DNA of 50,957 bases from Labilibaculum sp. K2S (GCF_030372765.1 NZ_JAUCMW010000027.1:1-50957); one strand, 5' to 3'. Positions 7,801-17,453 are shown, counted from the first letter of the stretch. The notes: generated from the letters alone by a model not told the origin. Program-made: numbers and translations.

Positions 7801-8979
7801 TTACTTTATAATTTTATCAATATTGGCAGTAAGTGTAAAACGCAAAGTATTCTTTAACGGATTATTTTGAGTTGAAGGAATTAGGTACGAAAAATCCAAA
7901 TCAAACATGTTTAGTTTTACACCTAATCCTGCTGTGAAATATTTTCTGTTTCCTTTTTCTTCGTGTTCGTAATAGTAGCCTGTGCGTAATGCAAATTGTT
8001 TTTGATACCAATATTCAAGACCAATCGACCATGTAATTTCTTTAAATTCCTCACTCATCCCGCCGGGAGCATCAGAGAAAGAACCGAAAATACCACTCAT
8101 TACTGATTTATTAGATGCTTGTCCACCAACTATAACGGTTCCGTTATCTTCACCATCTTGAAGAGAACCATTAGCAGGAGTTGGAACTAATAATTTGTTA
8201 AAATCGGCAGCAATAGTTAATGAATTGTAATTATCCAATTCAAATTTGAGTGCAGAACCAAGTCTAAGATTTGTAGGAATAAACTCCTTTTCATCATCGG
8301 TTGTATAGCTTATTTTGGAACCGATATTTGAAATATTCAATCCCCACGACCAAAGTATTTCTTTTCGGTTTCTTTTAAATTCCTTCTGATAATAAACAGA
8401 AATATCTGCGGAGTAAGCATTTCCGGCCTGAGTTTCTACTCCTGCAACATATTGAGCTTGGGTAAGATCTGAGCGGATGTATCGAAATGCAATGGCTCCG
8501 GATAGATTATCGGTTAATCTTCTTGAATAGGCAATATCAAAAGCCCACTCATTTGGGTTTCTTGAAACAGGTGTTGCATTTTCACTTTCTAAAAATATGA
8601 TTTCCCCCAAAGTAAAATATCGAAGCGACGAGGCAAGAACTTGATTCTTATCCAAACGATAATATCCGGTTAAGTAGGCAAGGCTCATGTCATCAACTAG
8701 GTCTCTTAACCAAGGTGTATAGGATGCCGCAACTCCGTAGTTACCATCAATCATGGCAAATTTAGCAGGATTCCAATGCATCGAATTCGCATCAGGCGAT
8801 GTAGCCACACCAATATCTCCCATCGCACCTGCACGGGAGTCGGGAGTAATTGTTAGGAAGGGAACGGCTGTTGAAATGTAATTAGCTCCCGATGTTGAGG
8901 TCTGTGCCCAACTTGTTTCCATGTTTGTAAATAGCAAAATGGATAAAAGGCTTGTGATTAGAGTTAGTTTGTAGTTCAT
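7801..8979 (-). CDS. porV: Type IX secretion system outer membrane protein PorV (LptO)
   Basis: Outer-membrane beta-barrel that shuttles T9SS cargo from the translocon to the attachment complex containing PorU. A signal peptide lies at about residues 1-25 (ends ETSWAQ). The mature start ISTAVPFLTITPDSRAGAMG followed by HWNPAKF is characteristic of PorV. The 392-residue length and alternating hydrophobic strands to the end (TLRFTLTANI) fit a FadL-type barrel of the UPF0164/PorV family. It lies 58 bp after porU and one base before ispF. The porU-porV linkage is the same as in Flavobacterium. Confidence 0.95.
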   Translation of the reverse strand: MNYKLTLITSLLSILLFTNMETSWAQTSTSGANYISTAVPFLTITPDSRAGAMGDIGVATSPDANSMHWNPAKFAMIDGNYGVAASYTPWLRDLVDDMSLAYLTGYYRLDKNQVLASSLRYFTLGEIIFLESENATPVSRNPNEWAFDIAYSRRLTDNLSGAIAFRYIRSDLTQAQYVAGVETQAGNAYSADISVYYQKEFKRNRKEILWSWGLNISNIGSKISYTTDDEKEFIPTNLRLGSALKFELDNYNSLTIAADFNKLLVPTPANGSLQDGEDNGTVIVGGQASNKSVMSGIFGSFSDAPGGMSEEFKEITWSIGLEYWYQKQFALRTGYYYEHEEKGNRKYFTAGLGVKLNMFDLDFSYLIPSTQNNPLKNTLRFTLTANIDKIIK

Positions 8980-9037
8980 AGTGATTTAATATAATAGTCT
9001 GCAAATATATTCAATAAACTGTTAAATTTGGTTTTTA

Positions 9038-12000
9038 TTATTTTAGGATTACTAATTTTTGAAATTTATTCACCACTTTTCCATTATCGGCTCTAACTTT
9101 TACACGATAGAAGTAAACTCCACGACCAATGGAATTGCCAAAATCGTCTTTTCCATCCCATTGAATAGGACCAACTCGATTTCTCGACGAATTTACAGTC
9201 GTTTCAATGGTCTTAATTAATTTTCCGGATATGGTGAGTATCTGAATTAAAATATCCAATTCTCTGGAGGCTTGATTGTGCTCAAAATAAAAACCAGTAT
9301 TGGTTGTAAATGGGTTTGGATAATTTAATACATGCTTAAGAATAAGATCGGCATTATCTGCAACAATAAATTCAAGTATATTTTCTGATGAATTATTCAC
9401 GTTATCCCAAACTTTAACTTGAATTTCATGTTCACCTGTTTCCAGATCGGAAAGTCGGTAGCTGATCTTTCCTTTTTGGTAATTATCCAGATCCGATTCA
9501 TAGGAATCGTTAAGTTCATATGGCTGATCTGTTTTTTGATCCAATATGGCGATAATATCATGACCAATGGAATTTCCAACAGTATTTATGCCACTGGAAT
9601 CCTGAACGATTGCTAACAGAAGAGGAGATGTGCCTGTCATACCGCCTGGAGTGAATTGCTCATCGTCCATATAAAGTTCAATTTCAGGACCAATTTTATC
9701 TTTATCCGCATTTGGGTTTGTACCTCCAACAACAATACTATTGGTGTATCCGGCCGCATCAGCATTCATGCTGTTTGCGTAGTAGGAGATTTTTCCATTT
9801 CCATATTGATAATTAATATCTTTAGGAACGAAAAAGTTAAAATTAAACTTTCCATTGGTAACACTGGCTTTTCCTTTAAAAAGGACACTGTTTTGAACCG
9901 TGTATTCAAATGGTTCACCATCATTTCCATGGGTCGATTTAGTTGTTGCTTTATCGTATATAGTTGGATAAACAGTTCCCGAAAAATCATTCAAAATCTC
10001 ACCGCTGTTTGCAATTATATCACCGGAAATATGAACCTTACTCAAAGCTTTTAAAGTATCTGTAGGTTGACTGATATCTACATTATTAATCTGAAGTGTT
10101 TTGGCCGAATGAGTCGGATAATTCAGCCGAAGAGCCGGATCTCCCAAAAGGGTAAAATTCCTTTTGTTAATTCCCGATCCGGTTTCATTCTTTGTTTTTC
10201 TCATGATGTCACCCAAACGAAGAAAATTTCCATCCGAATCTTTATCAAAAATATGATGATAAAAATTTTGGTTTAAGCTGAAGTTTGGAGATGAAAAAAC
10301 CAGCCGGGTGGTAGTGAACAGACCGATGCCACCACCGTTGTTACGAAGAAGAATCATCTCGCCAGAAGAGAGTTTTTTGTAATTATCGAAACGGCTGAAT
10401 TCGCAGGTAGCAGTCATGAACAAAGGAAGTTTTGTTGGGTTTTTCCAACTTAAAATATCGTTGAGCATTAGAATGTGTTCATGTGCCAGTCCGTTCTCAT
10501 TTCCATGTCCTGTGTAGTTCATAAGCAGGCTTCCTTTGTTTATGCTTTCGCTGATTGCTAAATTGACATCAGGATATTCCTGTCCGGCAGAACTTGTTAT
10601 TTGTTCATAGTCATCAAGGAAAATTCTTTGTATTTTAAATTGAGGATAGTCAGTTTCTACCTGTACGGCTAACTTATTAGCATCCCTCATGTGCGTATTA
10701 TTGTCTTCATCGTCTCCGATAAAACAGATCTTGCTTCTCCAATCTCCCCACTCTGAATTGTTGTAGTTTAAAATTTTATTGGTGACGATTTGTGCTTCTT
10801 CAGCAGTATTCACAGGAAAACGTCCAATGCCAATATCTACCATGCCTGTTGCCTCACCTTCATTATCGTCAAGTAGTCCGAAAAAATCATCAGTTACAAA
10901 AGATTGAGTCGGACTTATAGAATTTTCCGATTGATAAGTTAGAATTTGGTTTGTGTTGTTTTCACGGTCAGATTTATTATCAAATGAGCCATCTCCAAAA
11001 AGTAAAAGATATTTGGGTAGATTCTTTTCATTTGTCGATCGATCGTAAAACATTTTTACAAAATTACGAATGGCACTCACGTCAGGAGAACCGGATGAAA
11101 ACTCATTGTAGATCTCCTCCGGATCAATAATAGTAACTTTTAAATTGTCCTTGGTTCTGTGAAAATCTGCAATTTGACTGGCGTAAGACAAAAACTTGGA
11201 AGGACTAATGATAATCATATCTGTTTGAGCCAAAGCATGTAAATTTTGGTTTTGAACCGATCCAATAATAGTTGGTGTTGGAAAATCACTATTTGGGTTA
11301 CACGCAACATATTCTTTTAAAGAACTTGCATCTGCAGTAAAAGATGTTGTATTGTTACTGTAATTTGCAGATATGAATTTTACAGATTGAGGAGTGGTGA
11401 CATCCCAAATTTGAGTTTTATCATTTGTATTTTGAAGAGTAAATGATGCCTTGTTGCCAATACCAATGGTTTCTGTATCTCGAAATGCCATCTGATTGCT
11501 GGTAAAAACCAAGTTGCGTCTGGCGTTTACCCGAAGAAAGTTCAACCATCCTTTTGAGGATGGGGAACTTTTTTCATAGTCAATAATCAATTTGAAATTA
11601 GCTGATGAAGGAATGAAATTAATGAATTTCTTTTCGACACTCGCAGCATAATCGGCCGTATAGCTTCCTGTATTTACTGATGGAATTTCTACTTCACCAA
11701 TTGAATTTGTTCCGGAAAGCAGACTGAATTTTGTTGCGGACGATGATCTAGCCACTAAATTTGTACTAATTGAAAGGGGGGCTCCTGTTTTTAGGTTTGG
11801 GAATGAAAAATTGAAAGAGTAATTTGTTGTAACATCAAAAGTATTCCCAAGCCAAAGTCTGCCACTCTCCAAAAGATTGGTGTCGTCCTGATCAAATACG
11901 GCATAATCATCAAATCCGGTAACATTTATATTAGAGGAAGATAAGGATGCTGCCGATTGAATGAGTGTCGGACTTCCCATATCGGAACTAATAAAATAGT

Positions 12001-12817
12001 GCGAGAATTTAGAATATAAATGATTTTGGTGGACAAATTCATTGGAGGCTTTGTTGAATTTCCATGATCTTGGTCCTTTGGCATAAAATAGAATGAAGTC
12101 GCCCGAATTAAAAATACCATCACTTCCATTATCCATGTAAATGGAATTGTTTGGTAAATCATCCATACTATCCTCAGAGTTCATTTTGGCAAGCATTCCT
12201 CCCCCGGATCCATATATCCGGATATTTTCTGGATTGGAAATCCCCATTTCGATTAGTTGTGAATAAGTAATTTTATGCACAGCTGTTGTATCAACAGCAA
12301 TTTTCACCCATTTTCCAGATTGAAGGACAGAGCTGGTTGCGTAAGATTTGCTTTGTTTTATTGATTTCGTTTGACTTTTTCTTTGAAATTTCAAAGAGAA
12401 TTGAATCAATTTTTCGAGTTGGCCTGTTAAAGGATTCTTCCGTATGGGCGTAAATTTAACTTGTTGGTAATTTTGTTTTCGAATAACAACCGTGTTAATT
12501 GAAGGTTTTATGGAATTGGGGATGGTTTTATTTCGTAAAATTTGCGTTTCGGTGGAACTTAACAATTTGAATTGCGTATCAAATAACTCAACTGTGAATA
12601 ATTCGTTGGTTGAACCTGTTAATTGAAGGTGTGAATATTCCGGCAACCAAAAGTTGTTCTCATTTAGAGAAGCTCCTGTAAAAGTTAGGGTGTTAATTTT
12701 TTCTCCTGTAGGATGGACAATTAAACTTTCTGTCCAATCCAAATTAATTGGAGTTGTAGTTTGTGAAAATGAACTAACACTTATAATGGAGAATAATAAT
12801 ATTACCAGATAACGCAT
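9038..12817 (-). CDS. porU: Type IX secretion system sortase/signal peptidase PorU
   Basis: Gingipain-like (peptidase C25) cell-surface enzyme that removes the C-terminal domain of T9SS cargo and links the cargo to lipopolysaccharide. It is 1259 residues long with a signal peptide (about residues 1-18, ends SVSSFSQ). The C25 domain is central. H771 lies in TGHGNENGLAHEH and the nucleophile C805 in MTATCEFSRF, with GEMILLRNNGGGIGLF after it. The C-terminal 100 residues form an Ig-like sorting-type domain (YPNPF, then GRGVYFYRVKV and KFQKLVILK at the end), as in Porphyromonas PorU, which carries an uncleaved C-terminal domain. First gene of the porU-porV-ispF unit, divergent from gldJ. Confidence 0.96.
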   Translation of the reverse strand: MRYLVILLFSIISVSSFSQTTTPINLDWTESLIVHPTGEKINTLTFTGASLNENNFWLPEYSHLQLTGSTNELFTVELFDTQFKLLSSTETQILRNKTIPNSIKPSINTVVIRKQNYQQVKFTPIRKNPLTGQLEKLIQFSLKFQRKSQTKSIKQSKSYATSSVLQSGKWVKIAVDTTAVHKITYSQLIEMGISNPENIRIYGSGGGMLAKMNSEDSMDDLPNNSIYMDNGSDGIFNSGDFILFYAKGPRSWKFNKASNEFVHQNHLYSKFSHYFISSDMGSPTLIQSAASLSSSNINVTGFDDYAVFDQDDTNLLESGRLWLGNTFDVTTNYSFNFSFPNLKTGAPLSISTNLVARSSSATKFSLLSGTNSIGEVEIPSVNTGSYTADYAASVEKKFINFIPSSANFKLIIDYEKSSPSSKGWLNFLRVNARRNLVFTSNQMAFRDTETIGIGNKASFTLQNTNDKTQIWDVTTPQSVKFISANYSNNTTSFTADASSLKEYVACNPNSDFPTPTIIGSVQNQNLHALAQTDMIIISPSKFLSYASQIADFHRTKDNLKVTIIDPEEIYNEFSSGSPDVSAIRNFVKMFYDRSTNEKNLPKYLLLFGDGSFDNKSDRENNTNQILTYQSENSISPTQSFVTDDFFGLLDDNEGEATGMVDIGIGRFPVNTAEEAQIVTNKILNYNNSEWGDWRSKICFIGDDEDNNTHMRDANKLAVQVETDYPQFKIQRIFLDDYEQITSSAGQEYPDVNLAISESINKGSLLMNYTGHGNENGLAHEHILMLNDILSWKNPTKLPLFMTATCEFSRFDNYKKLSSGEMILLRNNGGGIGLFTTTRLVFSSPNFSLNQNFYHHIFDKDSDGNFLRLGDIMRKTKNETGSGINKRNFTLLGDPALRLNYPTHSAKTLQINNVDISQPTDTLKALSKVHISGDIIANSGEILNDFSGTVYPTIYDKATTKSTHGNDGEPFEYTVQNSVLFKGKASVTNGKFNFNFFVPKDINYQYGNGKISYYANSMNADAAGYTNSIVVGGTNPNADKDKIGPEIELYMDDEQFTPGGMTGTSPLLLAIVQDSSGINTVGNSIGHDIIAILDQKTDQPYELNDSYESDLDNYQKGKISYRLSDLETGEHEIQVKVWDNVNNSSENILEFIVADNADLILKHVLNYPNPFTTNTGFYFEHNQASRELDILIQILTISGKLIKTIETTVNSSRNRVGPIQWDGKDDFGNSIGRGVYFYRVKVRADNGKVVNKFQKLVILK

Positions 12818-12850
12818 AAATAATTACAGGTATTTTACATCTAAATTAAA

Positions 12851-12865
12851 CAAATTGGCAATTTG
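12851..12865. repeat. Perfect palindrome upstream of porU
   Basis: CAAATTG (12851-12857), one central G, CAATTTG (12859-12865). It lies 34-48 bp before the porU start codon, in the place where an operator or promoter-proximal site would be. Confidence 0.6.
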
Positions 12866-13128
12866 CGAGAATTGCAGGTATGCAAAATAAGCAAAACTTA
12901 AGACAAAGTCGAGAAAAGATATTAAGATAAAAGGAAGACTTTTATTGGGGATTGAACCGGATATTTTTTAAAATTTGTTTTGTATCAGACAGTTAGGGCG
13001 ATAGAGATGTTTAAGCAGTCATGCAACATGCAATCAGTGATTTTTTTGAACTGAATTATTCGTTGGAAATGTTAAATAATTTTGTAAAAAAGTAAAATTA
13101 AATACAATAAACTCTGTACTCTTTTAGT

Positions 13129-13136
13129 TATATTTG
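13129..13136 (+). promoter_or_regulatory. Possible -7 element of gldJ
   Basis: TATATTTG fits TAnnTTTG and lies 41 bp before the gldJ start. There is no convincing -33 TTG. A second candidate, TATTTTTG, sits at 13147-13154. Confidence 0.35.
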
Positions 13137-13177
13137 TTGAGTTAAGTATTTTTGAGATAAACTACATTCAATCTATT

Positions 13178-14701
13178 ATGAAATTAAAATCGAGCATTAT
13201 TCTCTTTGTTTTTGCAATTTCACTGATGATTTTACCATCTTGTTCGAAAGTGAAAAATCTTGTTGGAAAGGGAGAAAAATCTAAAACCACTGGTTGGGCT
13301 TATAACGAACCTGAGAATGGGGGTTTTGAATATCATAGCGGTTTTCAGCAAGAAACTGGTCCTGGTCTGAAATTTATTCAGGGAGGTACATTTACTATGG
13401 GAAGAACACAACAGGACGTGATGTATGATTGGAACAATGTTCCAAGAAGAGTTACAGTTCCTTCTTTTTATATTGATGAGACAGAGGTTCGAAATGTTGA
13501 TTATTTAGAGTACTTACATTGGATTAAGAGAGTATTTGTTTCTTACCCGGAGGTTTATAGAAAAGCATTGCCCGATACTTTGGTTTGGCGTGATGAACTT
13601 GCTTACAATGAGCCTTACGTAAATAATTACCTTCGTCATCCTGCTTATGGAGAATATCCTGTAGTTGGTGTAAGCTGGGAACAGGCAGTTGATTTTTGCG
13701 AATGGCGTACCGATCGTGTAAATGAAAGAATTCTTATTGACAAAGGAATTTTAAATAATGATCCTACTCAACGCGATGAAAATAATTTTAATACAGCAGC
13801 ATATTTGGCTGGACAGTATGAAGGTGCTGTTAATAAGAATCTAACGGATTTAAATCCGGATAATGAAGAAAGATCGGTTCGATGGAGTGATGGCATGTTG
13901 CTTCCTAAATATCGCCTTCCTTCCGAAGCAGAGTGGGAATATGCTGCGGTTGCTTTAATTGGAAATTCTCAGGATGAAAGAATTACAGACCGCAAGATTT
14001 TCCCTTGGAACGGGCATTGGGTTAGAAATGATCAGAAAAATGTTCGCGGTCAGATGATGGCTAACTTTGCACGTGGACGTGGTGATTATATGGGAACAGC
14101 TGGTGCATTAAATGATGCCGGTGATATTACGGTTCCTGTAAATTCATTTTGGCCTAACGATTTTGGATTGTACTGTATGGCAGGTAATGTTAGCGAATGG
14201 GTTGCTGATGTTTATCGTCCTATGTCTCCTGAAGATATTTCGGAATTTAATCCTTACAGAGGAAATGTTTTTAAAACTGCTGTTAGAGATGAAGAAGGAA
14301 ATATTGCAGAAAAGGATAGTTTAGGCAGAATTCGTTATAGAAATCAGAAAGATGAAGAGCTGGTTGGGCGTGAGAACTACAAAACTGCGGATAATAGAAA
14401 TTATCGGGATGGTGATGTTGAATCAAGTATCGTTTCAGATTATACATGGAATAATCCAGAACATCAGGCTACAGGTTCAAGTCGTATGTATGTTCAAGGC
14501 AGAGGTCAGAACGGAAGCGATTTTAGTTCTATGGTAACTGATGATTCTCGTGTGTATAAAGGTGGTTCCTGGAAAGATCGTGCCTACTGGATGTCACCAA
14601 GTGCACGTCGCTTTTTAAATCAGAAAGAAGCACGTGACGATGTTGGATTTAGATGTGCAATGACTCATGTAGGACACCCAGCAAATAAAAAAACAAAGTA
14701 G
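13178..14701 (+). CDS. gldJ: Gliding motility / T9SS lipoprotein GldJ
   Basis: Outer-membrane lipoprotein required in Flavobacterium for gliding and for stability of GldK and the T9SS. The signal peptide ends in the lipobox LPSC with C22 as the predicted lipidated cysteine. The rest is a formylglycine-generating-enzyme (SUMF1)-like fold: GGTFTMGRTQQDV, YIDETEVRNVDYLEYL, RLPSEAEWEYAA, GNVSEWVADVY, YKGGSWKDRAYW and DDVGFRCAM. The N-terminal TGWAYNEPENGGF stretch fits GldJ rather than the paralogue GldK/PorK. 507 residues is close to the usual GldJ length. The neighbours porU, porV and murF match the arrangement around gldJ in Flavobacterium. A strong terminator follows. Confidence 0.93.
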   Translation: MKLKSSIILFVFAISLMILPSCSKVKNLVGKGEKSKTTGWAYNEPENGGFEYHSGFQQETGPGLKFIQGGTFTMGRTQQDVMYDWNNVPRRVTVPSFYIDETEVRNVDYLEYLHWIKRVFVSYPEVYRKALPDTLVWRDELAYNEPYVNNYLRHPAYGEYPVVGVSWEQAVDFCEWRTDRVNERILIDKGILNNDPTQRDENNFNTAAYLAGQYEGAVNKNLTDLNPDNEERSVRWSDGMLLPKYRLPSEAEWEYAAVALIGNSQDERITDRKIFPWNGHWVRNDQKNVRGQMMANFARGRGDYMGTAGALNDAGDITVPVNSFWPNDFGLYCMAGNVSEWVADVYRPMSPEDISEFNPYRGNVFKTAVRDEEGNIAEKDSLGRIRYRNQKDEELVGRENYKTADNRNYRDGDVESSIVSDYTWNNPEHQATGSSRMYVQGRGQNGSDFSSMVTDDSRVYKGGSWKDRAYWMSPSARRFLNQKEARDDVGFRCAMTHVGHPANKKTK

Positions 14702-14720
14702 TTAATTCTAAATATTTTTA

Positions 14721-14748
14721 AACCCCATCCTTTAGAGATGGGGTTTTT
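14721..14748 (+). terminator. Terminator after gldJ
   Basis: AACCCCATC pairs with GATGGGGTT around a short loop and is followed by a T run (to 14749). It lies between gldJ and murF and rules out a murF start at 14748. Confidence 0.92.
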
Positions 14749-14795
14749 TGTTGGAAATTGCTAATTTCGTTTATCGAACTAAATCTGAAAACACA

Positions 14796-16085
14796 ATGCA
14801 ATTGTCAAATATTTACCTTCTTTTTAAGGAGCATCCAATAGTCGTAACAGATACCAGAAAGATTGTTCCCAACTCAATTTTCTTTGCTTTGAAAGGCGAT
14901 AATTTTAATGGGAATGAATTTGCTTTGGTCGCAATAGAAAAGGGGTGTAAGTATGCCATTATAGATGAAGATGAATATGCAATAGACGATCGCTTTATTT
15001 TGGTGGATGATGTTTTGTCGACACTTCAGGATTTAGCCAAAGAACATAGAAGACAACTAAATATTCCGATTCTTGCCATTACGGGAACTAATGGGAAAAC
15101 CACCACAAAAGAATTGGTTCATGAGGTTTTGAAACGAAAGTTTCAAACGGCAGCAACAATTGGGAATCTCAATAATCATATTGGTGTTCCGTTAACTCTG
15201 CTTTCTATGAATAAAGAGACTGAATTTGGGATTGTCGAAATGGGAGCTAATCATCCTGGAGAGATTCAGAAGTTATGCGAAATTGCTGAACCTGATTATG
15301 GAATCATAACGAATGTTGGAAAAGCACATCTGGAAGGATTTGGTTCATTTGAGGGTGTTATAAAAACAAAAAAAGAGTTGTACGACTTCCTTTTTAAGAA
15401 TGGGGGAAAGGTGTTTGTTAATGCTGATAACGATTACTTGACTGAAATGTTGAATGATCAGGAATTTATTAGCTATGGAAATTCGGAGAATGCATTTTCT
15501 AAGGCGAAATTTCTGCAGGCTGAACCATATCTGGTTTTAGAAATAAGATCAGCAATTGGCAAATTGTATATTAAAACAAAACTGATCGGCGCCTATAATT
15601 TTGAAAATGCTTTAGTGGCTGTAACTATAGGACGATATTTTAAAATCGATGAGATTGAGATAAAGGAAGCGCTCGAAAAGTACGTGCCCAGCAACAATAG
15701 ATCTCAATTGAAGAAAACAGAGAAAAACATACTGTTCTTGGATGCATATAATGCGAATCCTACCAGTATGAAGGCTGCAATTGAGAATTTTGCAGGTATG
15801 TCGAGGAAAAATAAGGTTATTATCCTGGGTGATATGTTGGAATTGGGCTCTGATGCCCGCAAAGAACATTTGGATTTATTGCAGTTGATTCAGGATAGAC
15901 AATTGCAATCGGTATTTTTAGTTGGTGATATTTTTACAGAAGTGAATTCTAATGAGCAGTTCAAAACCTTTAAAAATACTTCCGAATTAATAAAGGAACT
16001 TGATAAGACAGAACTGCTGAACCAGTATATTCTGATTAAAGGATCAAGAGGAATTCGTTTGGAACAGGTAATTGATAAGTTGTAA
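14796..16085 (+). CDS. murF: UDP-N-acetylmuramoyl-tripeptide--D-alanyl-D-alanine ligase
   Basis: Last cytoplasmic ligase of the peptidoglycan precursor pathway, adding D-Ala-D-Ala to UDP-MurNAc-tripeptide with ATP. I start it at ATG 14796 (MQLSNIYLLF), giving 429 residues. The longer frame from TTG 14748 begins on the gldJ terminator's T tract and adds 16 non-conserved residues. The Mur ATP-binding loop GTNGKTT is at residues 97-103. It is followed by IGNLNNHIGVPLTLL, EMGANHPGEI, DAYNANPTSM and ILGDMLELG, all MurF signatures. The SMR gene starts 2 bp after its stop. Confidence 0.96.
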   Translation: MQLSNIYLLFKEHPIVVTDTRKIVPNSIFFALKGDNFNGNEFALVAIEKGCKYAIIDEDEYAIDDRFILVDDVLSTLQDLAKEHRRQLNIPILAITGTNGKTTTKELVHEVLKRKFQTAATIGNLNNHIGVPLTLLSMNKETEFGIVEMGANHPGEIQKLCEIAEPDYGIITNVGKAHLEGFGSFEGVIKTKKELYDFLFKNGGKVFVNADNDYLTEMLNDQEFISYGNSENAFSKAKFLQAEPYLVLEIRSAIGKLYIKTKLIGAYNFENALVAVTIGRYFKIDEIEIKEALEKYVPSNNRSQLKKTEKNILFLDAYNANPTSMKAAIENFAGMSRKNKVIILGDMLELGSDARKEHLDLLQLIQDRQLQSVFLVGDIFTEVNSNEQFKTFKNTSELIKELDKTELLNQYILIKGSRGIRLEQVIDKL

Positions 16086-16087
16086 CT

Positions 16088-16414
16088 ATGGCTATTGCGT
16101 GGGTATATTTGATTATTGCAGGATTGTTTGAAGCCGTTTGGGCCATTGGGCTTAAATATGCCGAAGGGTTTACTAAGCTTTGGCCTAGTGTTATTACGAT
16201 TGTTGCAATGGCGATAAGTTTGTATTTTCTTGCGTTGGCAATAAAAACATTACCAGTTGGAACTGCTTATGCTGTTTGGACAGGAATAGGAGCATTTACA
16301 ACGGCAATTTTGGGCGTTGTTTTATTCAGCGAGCCAATTCACTTCTCAAGAATATTCTTTTTACTTCTACTTTTGGTGTCGATTATTGGTCTTAAATTCA
16401 CTGCCGCGAACTAA
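16088..16414 (+). CDS. SMR-family exporter, SugE/Gdx (guanidinium) type
   Basis: A 108-residue, four-helix small multidrug resistance protein. The membrane-embedded glutamate is E15 (LFEAVWAIGLKYAEGF). The sequence GLKYAEGFTKLWPS is typical of the SugE/Gdx branch, which exports guanidinium in exchange for protons, rather than EmrE-type drug exporters. SMR proteins work as antiparallel dimers in the inner membrane; only one SMR gene is seen, so a homodimer is expected. It follows murF by 2 bp and must be co-transcribed with it. I see no guanidine riboswitch before it. Confidence 0.88.
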   Translation: MAIAWVYLIIAGLFEAVWAIGLKYAEGFTKLWPSVITIVAMAISLYFLALAIKTLPVGTAYAVWTGIGAFTTAILGVVLFSEPIHFSRIFFLLLLLVSIIGLKFTAAN

Positions 16415-16430
16415 TTAATAATTCTTAATT

Positions 16431-17453
16431 TTAGAAGGCAATATCTGAGAAGTGTTTTTTCTTTCTCAAGTAGAAATCAAAAATAATACTGTTTTTATAC
16501 ATTTCCTTGTGACCTGTTTTTGTGACAAAAGGAATCATTTTTTTGCGTTTTTCTCTCATTTTTGAGAACATGGAATAGTAGGAGAGATGAGCTTTAAAAA
16601 CAGCAGCAAAATTTGAAAATTCTCCATTCAAAAGAAATTTCATCGCTGCGATACCATCCAATATCATCCTTTGCAGGAGAATGTAACAAAATTTATTTTT
16701 AGGCAGATTTTTATGCAACATGAATAGATTGTTGCGGAAATTTAGATAAAGTTTCTTTGAACTGTGGTTTGGTAAAGTCGCTCCGCCAACATGATAGACT
16801 GTCGATTTTGGTTCTACGATTATCCGGTGTCCCTGATTTTTTATTCTCCAGCACAAATCAATTTCTTCCATGTGAGCAAAAAAGTCACCATCCAATCCTC
16901 CTGATTTTTTATAAACGTCGGCACGAATGAAGAGAGAGGCACCACTAGCCCAGAAAATATCAAGCTCTGAGTTGTATTGATTGCGATCACTTTCGATCTG
17001 ATCCAGTATTCTTCCCCGGCAAAATGGATAACCTAAATAATCTATAAAACCTCCAGAAGCGCCAGCGTATTCAAATTCTGATTTATTGTGATAAGCTTTA
17101 ATCTTGGGTTGTGCAACTGCAATGCCTGGATCTTTTTCCAGATGATTATAAATTGGGTCAAGCCAATTTTCTGTAACCTCAACATCCGAATTTAAAAGAA
17201 CGAAATAAGTATGTGAAAGTTGCTCCAATGCTTTGTTGTAACCATCAGCAAATCCATAATTCTTGTCCAGTTGAATAACTTGAAGATTGGGATATTCTTT
17301 TTCTAAAAATGCTATGGAATCATCACTGGATGCATTATCTGCAACAATAACATCAGCCCATTCCCGATTTGAGTGAGCAACGACCGAAGGAAGGAATGTT
17401 TCCAATAATTTTTTCCCGTTCCAGTTTAGTATTACAATTCCAATTCTATTCAT
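16431..17453 (-). CDS. Family 2 glycosyltransferase (rhamnosyltransferase-like)
   Basis: GT-A fold glycosyltransferase: IGIVILNWNGKKLLETF at the N-terminus, VIVADNASSDDS for nucleotide binding, LLNSDVEVTENW as the DxD-type metal site, and FFAHMEEIDLCWRIK as the acceptor-side/catalytic motif. 340 residues without membrane segments, as in WbbL-like enzymes of surface polysaccharide synthesis. The sugar transferred cannot be told. It is the last gene of a minus-strand run with the LpxL-like acyltransferase (32-bp gap), which suggests a role in lipid or polysaccharide envelope assembly. It converges with the SMR gene. Confidence 0.92.
   Translation of the reverse strand: MNRIGIVILNWNGKKLLETFLPSVVAHSNREWADVIVADNASSDDSIAFLEKEYPNLQVIQLDKNYGFADGYNKALEQLSHTYFVLLNSDVEVTENWLDPIYNHLEKDPGIAVAQPKIKAYHNKSEFEYAGASGGFIDYLGYPFCRGRILDQIESDRNQYNSELDIFWASGASLFIRADVYKKSGGLDGDFFAHMEEIDLCWRIKNQGHRIIVEPKSTVYHVGGATLPNHSSKKLYLNFRNNLFMLHKNLPKNKFCYILLQRMILDGIAAMKFLLNGEFSNFAAVFKAHLSYYSMFSKMREKRKKMIPFVTKTGHKEMYKNSIIFDFYLRKKKHFSDIAF

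Larger units (their letters stand above)
12818..13177. other. 360-bp divergent intergenic region between porU and gldJ
   Basis: It holds no open reading frame that I would call. It contains a perfect palindrome near the porU start (12851-12865) and, on the gldJ side, two TAnnTTTG-like elements: TATATTTG (13129-13136) and TATTTTTG (13147-13154). Neither has a clear TTG at the right distance. The rest is AT-rich sequence without other visible structure. Confidence 0.6.

Noticed and set aside
14748..14795. Upstream extension of murF from TTG 14748
   Set aside because: It starts on the T tract of the gldJ terminator and adds residues with no family similarity. ATG 14796 gives the expected MurF N-terminus.
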